Shown one piece after another: positions 17,566-24,643 of a stretch of 45,395 nt of DNA. Each line of letters opens with the position of its first letter. Position 1 is the first letter of the stretch. This DNA comes from Lachnospiraceae bacterium (GTDB taxonomy: Bacteria; Bacillota; Clostridia; Lachnospirales; Lachnospiraceae). The DNA lies in assembly GCA_910575835.1 (NCBI GenBank), contig CAJTGB010000039.1, positions 1 to 45,395 of the forward strand, in the 5' to 3' direction. A program made the position numbers and the translations under genes. Under the pieces are notes generated by a model, which was given only the letters and a program-made list of their open reading frames with translations, had not been told where the DNA came from and searched no databases.

Positions 17566-18536
17566 CGCTCCATCTCCCTTCTCCTGTCTATAGACTCCGG
17601 AACCTGCCGGATTGCTCCACAGCTCTTGTCGTACTCATAGATCCGGTCAGACAGTACCTCCTCTCTGTCCACCTGCGTCTCGTTCACCTCACGCACCAGG
17701 GAACCAAGGCTTGCCGCGTCATAGCCATGCATTGCATCTTTGGGCAAAACCAGAATCTCATGGATGGATGATGGGAGAAGGTAGAATCCCTCCGGAAACA
17801 TCCGGCTGACCTTATCCATCACCTTTGGGCACAAGAGTACTGAAGCCCCCCGGATTCGGTCCGTATTGGTCAATACATACATAGGTTCTTTCGAATTTAA
17901 GACCGCCTCTTCCGGAACATTCAATATATTTTCAGCAGTAAACATACTACCCATTATGGTCTCATTCACTATAGAAGAAAGCTCATGCATAACATAAGAA
18001 TCTGACTCCCGTACATTTGCCAATGCCGTATCGAACAATGTCTCTTTGCTGACCTTCCACATTTTCTGTATATCGTCCGTCACACTCAGCATTCCCATTC
18101 CATCTGCCACCGGACCTGAAATCTGGCAGATCATGGACAGGTCTTCAATCTCCTTATGCGGCATATGGGATAATGTCCGCCTGTTTGCATTTGTATTAAT
18201 CAGTGTAACCGACAGACGGGATTTCGCCTGTTGGAAATCTTTGATGCACATTCCCTGTATCTGGCTGTTGATCTCATCGCTTCCTTTGATCTGTCCGGCA
18301 ATCTTTTCCATTACTCCTTCTAACGACTCCCCATCTTTGATTGCCTCATAGAACGGTTCCACATAGATGACACGTTCTGTCTCTTCATCAGGTGAACTGA
18401 TACTGACTCCCACCCGGCAGGTATCATTATTCTTCAGCCTTTCTGTAACCCGGTAATCCATTTCCTGATACTCTGGCGGCAGGTAATCCTTAATCTGCTT
18501 TACAACACCCTCGGCAAACATTTTCTCTGCAAGCAT
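17562..18536 (-). CDS. DUF5688-like protein
   Basis: This is a 324-aa soluble protein of a type very common in Lachnospiraceae mobile elements (I recognise it as DUF5688 family). Hallmarks include YRVTERLKNNDTCRVGVSI near the N-terminus, FLLPSSIHEILVLP near residue 265 in the form FYLLPSSIHEILVLP, and the closing IYEYDKSCGAIRQV. The family's function is unknown; some members carry an antirestriction-like or metallopeptidase-like fold, but I see no HExxH. Its ATG shares one base with the stop of a 44-aa upstream gene (TAATG), and it overlaps mobC by 4 bases. Confidence 0.8.
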   Translation of the reverse strand: MLAEKMFAEGVVKQIKDYLPPEYQEMDYRVTERLKNNDTCRVGVSISSPDEETERVIYVEPFYEAIKDGESLEGVMEKIAGQIKGSDEINSQIQGMCIKDFQQAKSRLSVTLINTNANRRTLSHMPHKEIEDLSMICQISGPVADGMGMLSVTDDIQKMWKVSKETLFDTALANVRESDSYVMHELSSIVNETIMGSMFTAENILNVPEEAVLNSKEPMYVLTNTDRIRGASVLLCPKVMDKVSRMFPEGFYLLPSSIHEILVLPKDAMHGYDAASLGSLVREVNETQVDREEVLSDRIYEYDKSCGAIRQVPESIDRRREMER

Positions 18537-18670
18537 TATTTTCTTCCTCCTCTCTTTTTTACTTTCTCAATTTTTTCAAAATATCTGGTCAGCCTTGCTT
18601 TTCCTTTCTTTGCATTTCCTTCTGTAATCTCGATTTTTATGATTCTCCTATTCCCTTCCATCCGATTCAT
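18536..18670 (-). CDS. Small basic protein (44 aa)
   Basis: This is a short, highly basic reading frame (MNRMEGNRRIIKIEITEGNA, then rich in Lys/Arg/Gly). Its TAA overlaps the ATG of the DUF5688-like gene as TAATG, a classic sign of translational coupling. AAGGAG lies only 1 base before the first ATG but 10 bases before a second in-frame ATG at 18661, so the product may be 41 aa. A DNA- or RNA-binding role is possible from its charge. It is too short for family recognition. Confidence 0.6.
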   Translation of the reverse strand: MNRMEGNRRIIKIEITEGNAKKGKARLTRYFEKIEKVKKRGGRK

Positions 18671-18734
18671 TCTCCTTCACCAAACTGTACCGTTTCTTTG
18701 CAGCATATCATCTGGACTTTCTTAGACTGCCTGC

Positions 18735-18842
18735 CTACTGATCCTTCCAATCATCCCTACGGTTGACCTGAAACAAACACATCGCTGTAACTCCAAAAAA
18801 TCCGCCTACCCAGGTTCCTAATATAAATTTTAACATCTTCAT
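18735..18842 (-). CDS. Small single-helix membrane protein, DUF3789-like
   Basis: This is a 35-aa reading frame: a hydrophobic helix (MLKFILGTWVGGFFGVTAM) followed by CLFQVNRRDDW. The Gly-rich helix followed by MCL-QVNR is the pattern of the tiny DUF3789 membrane proteins common in Clostridial elements. GGAGG lies 6 bases before the second ATG (18836), which may be the true start. Its function is unknown. Confidence 0.65.
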   Translation of the reverse strand: MKMLKFILGTWVGGFFGVTAMCLFQVNRRDDWKDQ

Positions 18843-18879
18843 CCTCCATTCTTTTTTGATATATAAGGGGGTATTAGGG

Positions 18880-19045
18880 GCGCTAGACATCCGGTGGATG
18901 TCTGTTCAGCGCGGACCGGAGCGGCAGCGGAGACCTCCCTAACAAGCTGCCTTGGACTGCCATCCCTGAATAGGTGTGGCAATCCAAAGGCGTTGCTTGC
19001 TGGTATTGTGTATCGCCCCACGTACCCTGGCATCCTGCCGCATCT
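18880..19045. other. Candidate origin of transfer (oriT)
   Basis: This gene-poor, GC-richer stretch sits upstream of the MobC-relaxase operon. A perfect 8-bp hairpin, AGACATCC with GGATGTCT, lies at 18885-18903. A long imperfect inverted repeat lies at 18950-18962 and 18977-18990 (CCTTGGACTGCCA facing TGGCAATCCAAAGG). At 19031-19038 the plus strand reads CATCCTGC, matching the YATCCTG/Y nick consensus of MOBP plasmids such as RP4. Position and structure fit an oriT. The exact nick site and strand are inference. Confidence 0.5.
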
Positions 19046-19242
19046 TCCTATCCCCGCCGAATCTATCACTGGCTGTTTTCTTCTTCTGCATGTCCGCTGA
19101 AATCATCTTTTCAAGATAATTACCTGCCCAAAAAGATGCTGCTATCGCTCCGTTTTCTTTCACAAAACATGCCGGACAGTATACATTTTCACTTCATCAA
19201 TCTTCTCCTCTCCTACTATTTTTCTCTTAATTACAGCAGATA

Positions 19243-19581
19243 CTATGGTAATTTTTTACCCATCGGATGCATACATCCGCCGCAATCTGGACAGCACCAA
19301 TGGCATTCTTCGCATGGCATTTCACCGCAATGTCCACGTTCTTTCTGCATGATCTGCCCACAATTTTTGCATCGGCACTCTACCTGAATCCGCCCGTTTT
19401 GCTCCTGATCATGCTCGATTCCAACAACAGAAATGTCTGTCACATCACCATTTCTAAAGTCCAAAATATCTGTTTTGTTGTAAAGATCTTCCACCACTTT
19501 AGCTGCATCCTCGACGCTTACCGCCTGGATTTTGACTTGCTTTTCGGCTATGGCAATCAGTGTCATATCATACTGGTTCAT
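19243..19581 (-). CDS. DpnD/PcfM-like protein with cysteine-rich zinc-binding tail
   Basis: This is a 112-aa protein. Residues 1-55 resemble the small DpnD/PcfM-type domain (IAIAEKQVKIQAVSVEDAAK followed by an acidic NKTDILDF stretch). Residues 68-107 hold eleven cysteines in CxC, CxxC and HC patterns (CRCKNCG, GHCGEMPCEECHWCCPDCGGC) and should bind zinc. PcfM-like proteins occur in conjugative elements without a defined function. A strong GGAGAGGGGG lies 7 bases before the ATG. It lies downstream of the primase gene, separated by 62 bases, and just before the candidate oriT. Confidence 0.72.
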   Translation of the reverse strand: MNQYDMTLIAIAEKQVKIQAVSVEDAAKVVEDLYNKTDILDFRNGDVTDISVVGIEHDQEQNGRIQVECRCKNCGQIMQKERGHCGEMPCEECHWCCPDCGGCMHPMGKKLP

Positions 19582-19643
19582 ACCAATTCCCCCTCTCCTT
19601 TCTTGATAACTGCATCACTTTCGCTGCTGTTTCTCATACATTT

Positions 19644-20615
19644 TTACCGCTCCCATCTTCTCTGTTTTTCTTTCTTTTCTCTTCGTGTCAGCCCGATTCC
19701 TAAACGGATGCACAGGCAATCATTGTAATCTTTTCCCTGGATCGGCGGTCTGTCTGCTGTCTGATACCGCTTAGGAAGAACCGTCTGTATTGCCTGTGCT
19801 GCCAGTCTTCCTGTGCGGTCATTATCCAGATGCAACACAATTGTCTGTACCTGCGGATGCTCTTTTAAGAATCGTGCCAGCGCCGCCGGAATCTTACTCT
19901 TCTCCATTTCTTTCGCTGGCTGGTATACTCCGGCAAGAGATAATAAGTGATTCTCCCGCCAGTCCTGCCCGTCCATTTTTAACAAAGTAGCATAAGACAA
20001 GAGGTCTATTGCAGACTCAAACAAATGAACTTCCTTGCTGTTTCCCTCCGCCGGAATGATAAATGAATAGTTTTTATCACTTCCGTTTGCATCCCCGATA
20101 AAGTCTGTCCCGATTCCCCGCAAGGCAGCATATCTTGGTTTTTCTTCCTGGTCTCTCCCGACAAACACCGCATTATGATAGGATTCGCTTTCATAGATCC
20201 GCCCGGTCTGTATGCAGAAATCTATGATATCCCTGTCAATTCCCCGCCTCTGCAGATATGATATTACTTGTGCAGCAGACTGGTTTGCCCTGGGCAAAAG
20301 CAGTTTTTTCTCTGTTGCTTTTTCGGCTGGTAAAGAAACAGGCGGCTGAATTGCCGCCTGTCCTGCGATCAACTCCACCGCCTGCATAAAGGGAATCTCT
20401 TTTACTTTGATCAGATAATCAAGCGCCGACCTGCCCCCGATCCCGTGGCTCCACCACATCCATTTGCCATTGGAAATCTTTAAGCTGTCGTGTGTTTTTG
20501 TGGTGTACGTGTTTCCGGAAAAGTGTACCAGTTCATAGGGTTCATAACTCCTAAGATACGTCAGCAGATCCATTCTCTTTACCTCTTGTACCACTTCCGG
20601 TGCAATATATGGCAT
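19644..20615 (-). CDS. Toprim-domain primase-like protein (DUF3991/toprim)
   Basis: This is a 323-aa protein. It starts with a DnaG/CHC2-like region without the zinc cysteines (residues 1-90, ISNGKWMWWSHGIGGRSALDYL). A toprim domain follows at about 185-290: the catalytic Glu lies in VHLFESAIDLLS and the Asp pair in LHLDNDRTG. Such proteins are ICE primases that start synthesis on the transferred strand. The frame opens at a GTG at 20624, but that lies within the AGGAGGTGAG ribosome binding site. I therefore take the ATG at 20615 (MPYIAP). A hairpin at 20644-20676 sits just upstream. Confidence 0.88.
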   Translation of the reverse strand: MPYIAPEVVQEVKRMDLLTYLRSYEPYELVHFSGNTYTTKTHDSLKISNGKWMWWSHGIGGRSALDYLIKVKEIPFMQAVELIAGQAAIQPPVSLPAEKATEKKLLLPRANQSAAQVISYLQRRGIDRDIIDFCIQTGRIYESESYHNAVFVGRDQEEKPRYAALRGIGTDFIGDANGSDKNYSFIIPAEGNSKEVHLFESAIDLLSYATLLKMDGQDWRENHLLSLAGVYQPAKEMEKSKIPAALARFLKEHPQVQTIVLHLDNDRTGRLAAQAIQTVLPKRYQTADRPPIQGKDYNDCLCIRLGIGLTRREKKEKQRRWER

Positions 20616-20643
20616 CCTTCTCACCTCCTTTCTTGCCCATGAA

Positions 20644-20676
20644 TCGGATATTTATAAATGATTTCATCATATCCGA
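20644..20676. promoter_or_regulatory. Inverted repeat upstream of the primase gene
   Basis: TCGGATAT (20644-20651) and ATATCCGA (20669-20676) form a perfect 8-bp stem with 17 bases between. It lies about 30 bases before the primase start, next to its ribosome binding site. It may be an operator or a translational control hairpin. Confidence 0.5.
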
Positions 20677-20679
20677 GCA

Positions 20680-20730
20680 TAAAAATAACCGATTAATCTT
20701 CTAAAATCTTTTTGAAAATCAATCGGTTAT
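20680..20730 (-). terminator. Terminator of the AT-rich cargo operon
   Basis: ATAACCGATT (20685-20694) and AATCGGTTAT (20721-20730) form a perfect 10-bp stem with a 26-base loop. On the minus strand it is followed by TTTTA. It lies 30 bases after the stop of the FakA-like gene, and so separates the cargo from the primase operon. Confidence 0.65.
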
Positions 20731-20759
20731 GTAATGTCACTTTATATATAAGCTAATTT

Positions 20760-21011
20760 TTATCCCTTTAATCCTCTCGCCTGTCTCTCCATATCCTCTA
20801 TAACGATATCATAGATTTCTCCTAATGAAGCACAATATTCTAACACTTTCCATGGCTCATTCGTATGAAAATGAATCTTAATCAGCTCCTCATCTCCAAC
20901 CGCCAATAGACAATCTCCTTCGAAATGTTCCGTAAAATAATCACCGATAACCTCCTCATCAAGATTTTCCCCTTCAATCAATAATTGCGTATCATATCGA
21001 AATTCTAACAT
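20760..21011 (-). CDS. Standalone FakA/DhaK-phosphatase C-terminal-type domain
   Basis: This 83-aa protein matches the C-terminal segment of FakA/YloV-like fatty acid kinases (the Dak phosphatase-like region): LIEGENLDEEVIGDYFTEHF, then CLLAVGDEELIKIHFHTNEP and KVLEYCASLGEIYDIVIEDM. The kinase domain (DAK2) is absent, and the gene has its own strong GGAGG site and ATG. It is therefore a genuine short gene rather than a recent truncation. Annotated 'kinase to dihydroxyacetone kinase' stand-alone proteins of this size occur in Lachnospiraceae. The role is unknown. It is the last gene of the AT-rich island. Confidence 0.8.
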   Translation of the reverse strand: MLEFRYDTQLLIEGENLDEEVIGDYFTEHFEGDCLLAVGDEELIKIHFHTNEPWKVLEYCASLGEIYDIVIEDMERQARGLKG

Positions 21012-21308
21012 ATTCTTTCCTCCATAGCATTATTTGAAATAAAGTTCCAACATTTTACTCATCCTATCTTTATCTTCAATGCCTCTTCCCAACACGCTTT
21101 TTCTCTGACTCCTTGCCTAATCAAATACACACATCGGTCCAGCATATGAAAAATATGACTCCAGGCCAACCATGTGATCAAATATTCCTTCTCTAACTAA
21201 TTAATTTAATTCCTCCTATTCCAAATCTGAACTACCTTTTTCATTCCATCATCATCCCACTATTTATCGTGGGTTATTTATCTTTTCATAATTATCTGGA
21301 TATTTAGG
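21012..21308. other. Intergenic region in the cargo island
   Basis: This is about 300 bases of AT-rich DNA between the ExbD-like protein and the FakA-like gene. It holds one doubtful 40-codon frame (21059-21181) and an AGGAGGAATT ribosome-binding-site-like sequence near 21210 with no good gene behind it. The region may contain a decayed gene. Confidence 0.4.
21059..21181 (-). CDS. Doubtful small ORF or gene remnant (40 aa)
   Basis: The frame reads LITWLAWSHIFHMLDRCVYL followed by a basic tail. It could start at a TTG with AAGGA close upstream; there is no ATG at its head, and an in-frame TAG lies a few codons earlier. The composition looks protein-like, so it may be the tail of a decayed gene. 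Low confidence. Confidence 0.25.
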   Translation of the reverse strand: MITWLAWSHIFHMLDRCVYLIRQGVREKACWEEALKIKIG

Positions 21309-21656
21309 TCATTGTTCTATCGGAACTATCTCCCATTCTGCAAGATATGCTTTTATGTCATCCCACGCCTTTGCAGAAGCATAGTTATCTTCTAAAATAA
21401 CTTTTATTTCTGCTGATTCATCTGTTACCCTTTCCTTGATCTGTGTAAGTGTAACTTTTTGTTCATCAATAAAATACTCATCTTGGGTTACAACTATAGT
21501 AATCGTTATTTCCTCAGTTTCCTCTATTATTTCACTTTGCTCTTCAGACGATCCACTTTTTGAATCACCACTTCCCCCAAAACCTAGTATACCACAACGA
21601 ACCAGCAAAACTGCTATTAATATAGCAACTATTATACCGCCAATAACTTTACCCAT
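21309..21656 (-). CDS. Membrane-anchored protein with ExbD/TolR-like outer domain
   Basis: This is a 115-aa protein. A single membrane helix (about residues 3-20, VIGGIIVAILIAVLLV) is followed by a Ser/Gly/Glu linker. An outer domain of about 65 residues then has the ExbD/TolR pattern: a beta strand ITIVVTQDEYFIDEQKV, a helix TLTQIKERV, a strand EIKVILE, and a helix ending in WEIVPI. The start was moved to the ATG at 21656 because AAAGGAGAGG precedes it. The cysteine after the helix does not fit a lipobox. It is third in line after the channel genes and probably partners them. The 139-base gap upstream may hold its own promoter. Confidence 0.65.
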   Translation of the reverse strand: MGKVIGGIIVAILIAVLLVRCGILGFGGSGDSKSGSSEEQSEIIEETEEITITIVVTQDEYFIDEQKVTLTQIKERVTDESAEIKVILEDNYASAKAWDDIKAYLAEWEIVPIEQ

Positions 21657-21795
21657 TTTTCCTCTCCTTTGTGTCTTTTCTAAATGAACCACCCCGATGT
21701 AAGTATACGAGGTATCCCATCCTAACTTCTTTTTCAGAACGATGCAAACATCGAGGTATTAACCCACTATAGGGAATAAATTCTTTCTTATATAT

Positions 21796-22491
21796 TTATT
21801 GCTTAATTTTATCTATGTAACATGTTATCGAATAATTTCTTTCTATATCTTCAACGGCTCCCATAATGTTATCTAAATCTATTTTTGAAAAACCTTTATC
21901 TCCATAAGTATATTCTATTGTAATAAAAACACGCTCTAAATCTTTATCTCCAATAATATTTTCTAAAGATCTATACATATTTTCTCGCATCTGCGCATTT
22001 TTTTCACTTCTTTCTTCTCTTGATAAATTGAAATTATGCGTAAATGTCACAACATCAAGAGCTTCTTGCTCTTCTCCATTATCTCCAGAATATACTGTAA
22101 CCTCAACTTCATTGCTATCTGACTTATTAGGATTGATATAGGGTTTGCATATCAGAGTTATCTTTTTGGATTTTTTCATCAACTCTTCATACAATAACAT
22201 CTCATCAACATCCATTTTATACAGTTCTCTTTCCTCTAACAAATCCTCCAATTGCTTTTGCAATTCTCCATTATTTGCAACCATCTCAGCATACTCATTT
22301 TGCAGATCCATCAAATCATGCTGGGAATCTTTCAATTTTTGTTGCATTTCAGCATTATCTTCCACTTGAGCTTGTGCCTCTTTTTGGACATCAGAAGAAG
22401 CTTGCCCCATAGTACTCATCACAATAAAAAGTATAATCATAATTACATCAAGCAAAGAAGTAAAATCAAGAACCAAGTCCCTTTTTTTCAT
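21796..22491 (-). CDS. ExbD/TolR/MotB-type motor subunit with coiled coil
   Basis: This is a 231-aa protein. Residues 1-30 hold the diagnostic ExbD/MotB N-terminus: short basic cytoplasmic start, then a membrane helix with an early aspartate (FTSLLDVIMIILFIVMS, Asp15), the proton-carrying residue in this family. Residues 35-108 are a long coiled coil (EMQQKLKDSQHDLMDLQNEY). The C-terminal 120 residues form an alpha/beta domain I do not recognise; it is not the OmpA-like domain of MotB or ZorB. It starts 18 bases after the channel gene. Proton-driven 5:2 motors with such a stalk act across an envelope; the target here is unknown. Confidence 0.75.
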   Translation of the reverse strand: MKKRDLVLDFTSLLDVIMIILFIVMSTMGQASSDVQKEAQAQVEDNAEMQQKLKDSQHDLMDLQNEYAEMVANNGELQKQLEDLLEERELYKMDVDEMLLYEELMKKSKKITLICKPYINPNKSDSNEVEVTVYSGDNGEEQEALDVVTFTHNFNLSREERSEKNAQMRENMYRSLENIIGDKDLERVFITIEYTYGDKGFSKIDLDNIMGAVEDIERNYSITCYIDKIKQ

Positions 22492-22509
22492 ATGAATCTT
22501 TTTCCTCTA

Positions 22510-23013
22510 TCACCTATTAGACAATAAAAACTCTATGCGTTTTTCATTATCCTCAATTTTGTATGAAACAGTTGAATCTAATACCTTAAATAGTATGGCT
22601 ACAATAATTCCCCATAATGTCGATGTCAAAGCTGAAAAGAAATTTGACGTATCTGTTGTACCAATAGTGTTAACCATAGGAATCAAAGCCCATACCGTAC
22701 CCAGCATACCTAATAAAGGAAATATAGTCGTAAAATTTGAATATAATGCATATGTTTTGTTCATCTTCTCTCTTAAAATCATTAATTCATTTGCCGATAA
22801 TATTTTCTCAGTTCTTGTGTTTTTCTTTAGTTTTTCTATTGCTTCTTTTGGAAGTTTCGACAATTTATCTGATGGATTAAAATGATCGTATATTTTATTA
22901 GTATTTGATCGAACTTTTCTATACAAAAAAGAATTAATTATAGCCACAACAATAATTATCCAATCAAACTTAAAAAAATTATCCTTTAAAATAATTAATA
23001 TCTCCACATCCAT
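22510..23013 (-). CDS. MotA/TolQ/ExbB-type proton channel subunit
   Basis: This is a 167-aa membrane protein with three hydrophobic segments (about residues 18-33, 90-114 and 124-146). The second and third carry the family signature: FPLLGMLGTVWALIPMV, then FFSALTSTLWGIIVAILFKVLD, which corresponds to the LG-LGTV-G and AL-T--G--AI motifs of ExbB/TolQ/MotA/ZorA. It would form a pentameric stator ring around a dimer of the protein encoded at 21796-22491. It is short, like ExbB-type subunits, and the cytoplasmic loop is small. GGATGGAGG lies just before the ATG. By eye the gene is much more AT-rich than the conjugation genes. Confidence 0.82.
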   Translation of the reverse strand: MDVEILIILKDNFFKFDWIIIVVAIINSFLYRKVRSNTNKIYDHFNPSDKLSKLPKEAIEKLKKNTRTEKILSANELMILREKMNKTYALYSNFTTIFPLLGMLGTVWALIPMVNTIGTTDTSNFFSALTSTLWGIIVAILFKVLDSTVSYKIEDNEKRIEFLLSNR

Positions 23014-23135
23014 TAAACCTCCATCCTACAATTTCATTGTCACTTTCTTATAATTACTAATCTATAACTGTTTTATCGATAACTGCTCTACTTGTCTTCT
23101 ACTATAACAAAATATTACTGTATCTACAAGTAATT

Positions 23136-23936
23136 TTAATTTAGTCCCAACCATACAGCCTCTTCTTCCATCGGATAAAACAAACTCCCTTCTCCTATTC
23201 TTACATCACTTCGTTTCCCTTCTGCCCGTCTAACCATTCCATCTGTATTCTTTGTATACTGCCTGACATACAAATTCTCATAGATATGTTCTCTACCATA
23301 AGCATACCAAACCCACAATACACTCTCCGCATCCCCAATCACCAACCGCTTTTCCTCATTGATAATCTTTGTCGGCTTCTGTATAAACAACGATTCTCCT
23401 TCTTCAAAATATATTCGGATTTCATCCCTTCCCCATCGTACACTCTCTACGACATGAAAATGCTCCTGCGGTCTCCCGAACCATTCTCCCCAAATACACA
23501 GACTGCCTCCGTCTGTCTTCAATCTTTCCAGAAACCGTTCTTTCATACAACATTTCGCCTTTTCAAGCGATGTCACGCCTTCCTTTTCTGAACGAAAATG
23601 ACTGCAATGCAGCGCCTTAATCTTCATTTCCAGAAATAGCTGGTTCTTCCGGCAGAGTTCATACTGGTACTGCTCTCCCTCATATACCTGCCTTCGGAAT
23701 CTGCCGCCACCAAGATCCCCTGGATTTTTCCCCACTATAATATAGGCAATCGCCTCTTTTCCAGAGTCAACCGCCCATACTACATACCTTATTTTCGGCA
23801 GATAATTCGCAACTTTTTTCATCACATCTTCCAGTCTGTCCTGTTCGGATACCTCTATCACATCGCCATTCGGAGCCGAGACATCGTCAGCCATACAGAT
23901 ACTCTGACGGTCTACTTTTATCTCTTTCACATGCAT
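23136..23936 (-). CDS. Unknown protein encoded with KptA
   Basis: This is a 266-aa soluble protein with no recognised family. The frame stays open into the kptA gene, but AAGGAG in front of the ATG at 23936 (MHVKEIKV) makes that the likely start, 32 bases after the kptA stop. The N-terminal third has a region VIEVSEQDRLEDVMKKV followed by YVVWAVDSGKEAIAYIIVG. The C-terminal part has a beta-rich segment (IRIYFEEGESLFIQKPTKI, AESVLWVWYAYGR) similar to a domain I have seen in other uncharacterised Firmicute proteins. Tight spacing suggests a two-gene operon with kptA. The function is unknown. Confidence 0.7.
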   Translation of the reverse strand: MHVKEIKVDRQSICMADDVSAPNGDVIEVSEQDRLEDVMKKVANYLPKIRYVVWAVDSGKEAIAYIIVGKNPGDLGGGRFRRQVYEGEQYQYELCRKNQLFLEMKIKALHCSHFRSEKEGVTSLEKAKCCMKERFLERLKTDGGSLCIWGEWFGRPQEHFHVVESVRWGRDEIRIYFEEGESLFIQKPTKIINEEKRLVIGDAESVLWVWYAYGREHIYENLYVRQYTKNTDGMVRRAEGKRSDVRIGEGSLFYPMEEEAVWLGLN

Positions 23937-23968
23937 TTTTCTCCTTTCATCTGCCTGATCTATAGTTG

Positions 23969-24502
23969 TTATTCCCTTTCCAGATACGAAACCGGCACCT
24001 TTTTCGTCAGCCACACGCCATTCTTTGAACGGTAAAAAGTATAACCGTCTGCTGACATCTTTCCCGCCAACACTCTATATACCACTGGTCTGCCGTGTCT
24101 CTGCCCTACCTTGTATGCCGTTTCCCTATCCCCGGAAATATGTACATACAGCCTGCTTTTCGGTATCAATCCTATCTTTTCTATGGAACTTACATATTTC
24201 TCTCCGGTTCCATGCCACAGAATCTCCGGCGGTTCTATAACTTCCAACTCCACATCCACAGGTATGGAATGTCCCTGGTTTGCCCGGATCAGAGTCTGGT
24301 CTTCATTAAAAGAATATCTCTGTTTCTGGTCTGTCTTAACAATTTCCTCCAACATTTCCCTGTCAAATTTTCTGGTTTTACGGATTCCTGCGACAACTTC
24401 CTCTACCTCTGCCCAACCATGCTCATCCAGGGAAATGCCGATCACTTCCGGTTTATGCCGGAGTATCAGGCTTAAAAATCTGCTTGTCTCTGTGAGTCCC
24501 AT
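23969..24502 (-). CDS. kptA: RNA 2'-phosphotransferase KptA/Tpt1
   Basis: This is a 177-aa enzyme of the Tpt1/KptA family, which moves an internal RNA 2'-phosphate to NAD+. It is full length for bacterial members. The recognisable motifs in order are FLSLILRHKPE (N-terminal winged-helix domain, residues 8-18), LWHGTGEKYVSSI (about 95-107), YVHISGDRETAYKVGQRHG (about 119-137) with PVVYRVLAG, and FYRSKNGVWLTKKVP near the end. Together they hold the Arg-His-Arg-Arg set expected for catalysis. Bacteria have no known 2'-phosphate splicing junctions, so the substrate is unclear. The ribosome binding site is weak, but an extended -10 promoter lies 40 bases upstream. Confidence 0.95.
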   Translation of the reverse strand: MGLTETSRFLSLILRHKPEVIGISLDEHGWAEVEEVVAGIRKTRKFDREMLEEIVKTDQKQRYSFNEDQTLIRANQGHSIPVDVELEVIEPPEILWHGTGEKYVSSIEKIGLIPKSRLYVHISGDRETAYKVGQRHGRPVVYRVLAGKMSADGYTFYRSKNGVWLTKKVPVSYLERE

Positions 24503-24539
24503 TCATATCACGAACCTTTCTTTTAAACATCTGCTTGTT

Positions 24540-24552
24540 TTCCATTATACCA
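24540..24552 (-). promoter_or_regulatory. Extended -10 promoter of the kptA operon
   Basis: The minus strand reads TGGTATAAT (TATAAT at 24543-24548), a perfect extended -10, about 40 bases before the kptA start codon. The -35 region is weak, as usual for this promoter class. Confidence 0.6.
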
Positions 24553-24643
24553 GAATTTCTCCTTACTGACGCAGCATTTTACAGCGCTGCTCTTTATCTG
24601 TTTATCCCCGCTTCATCCGCTCTTCGATTTGCCATTCTTCAGA

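Noticed and set aside
18839-19163. Two overlapping 74-76-codon minus-strand ORFs in the oriT region
   Set aside because: They lie in the structured, GC-rich stretch, have no good ribosome binding site and overlap each other; one runs into the DUF3789-like gene. I treat them as chance frames, though the 19163 frame (KENGAIAASFWAGNYLEK) is not excluded.
21309-21656. Lipoprotein annotation for the third motor-cassette protein
   Set aside because: The sequence around the cysteine (LLVRCG) does not fit a lipobox; a membrane anchor explains it better.
21309-23013. Calling the motor genes a Zorya defence system
   Set aside because: Zorya needs ZorC with ZorD, or ZorE. None of these is present, and the ExbD-like protein has no OmpA-like domain.
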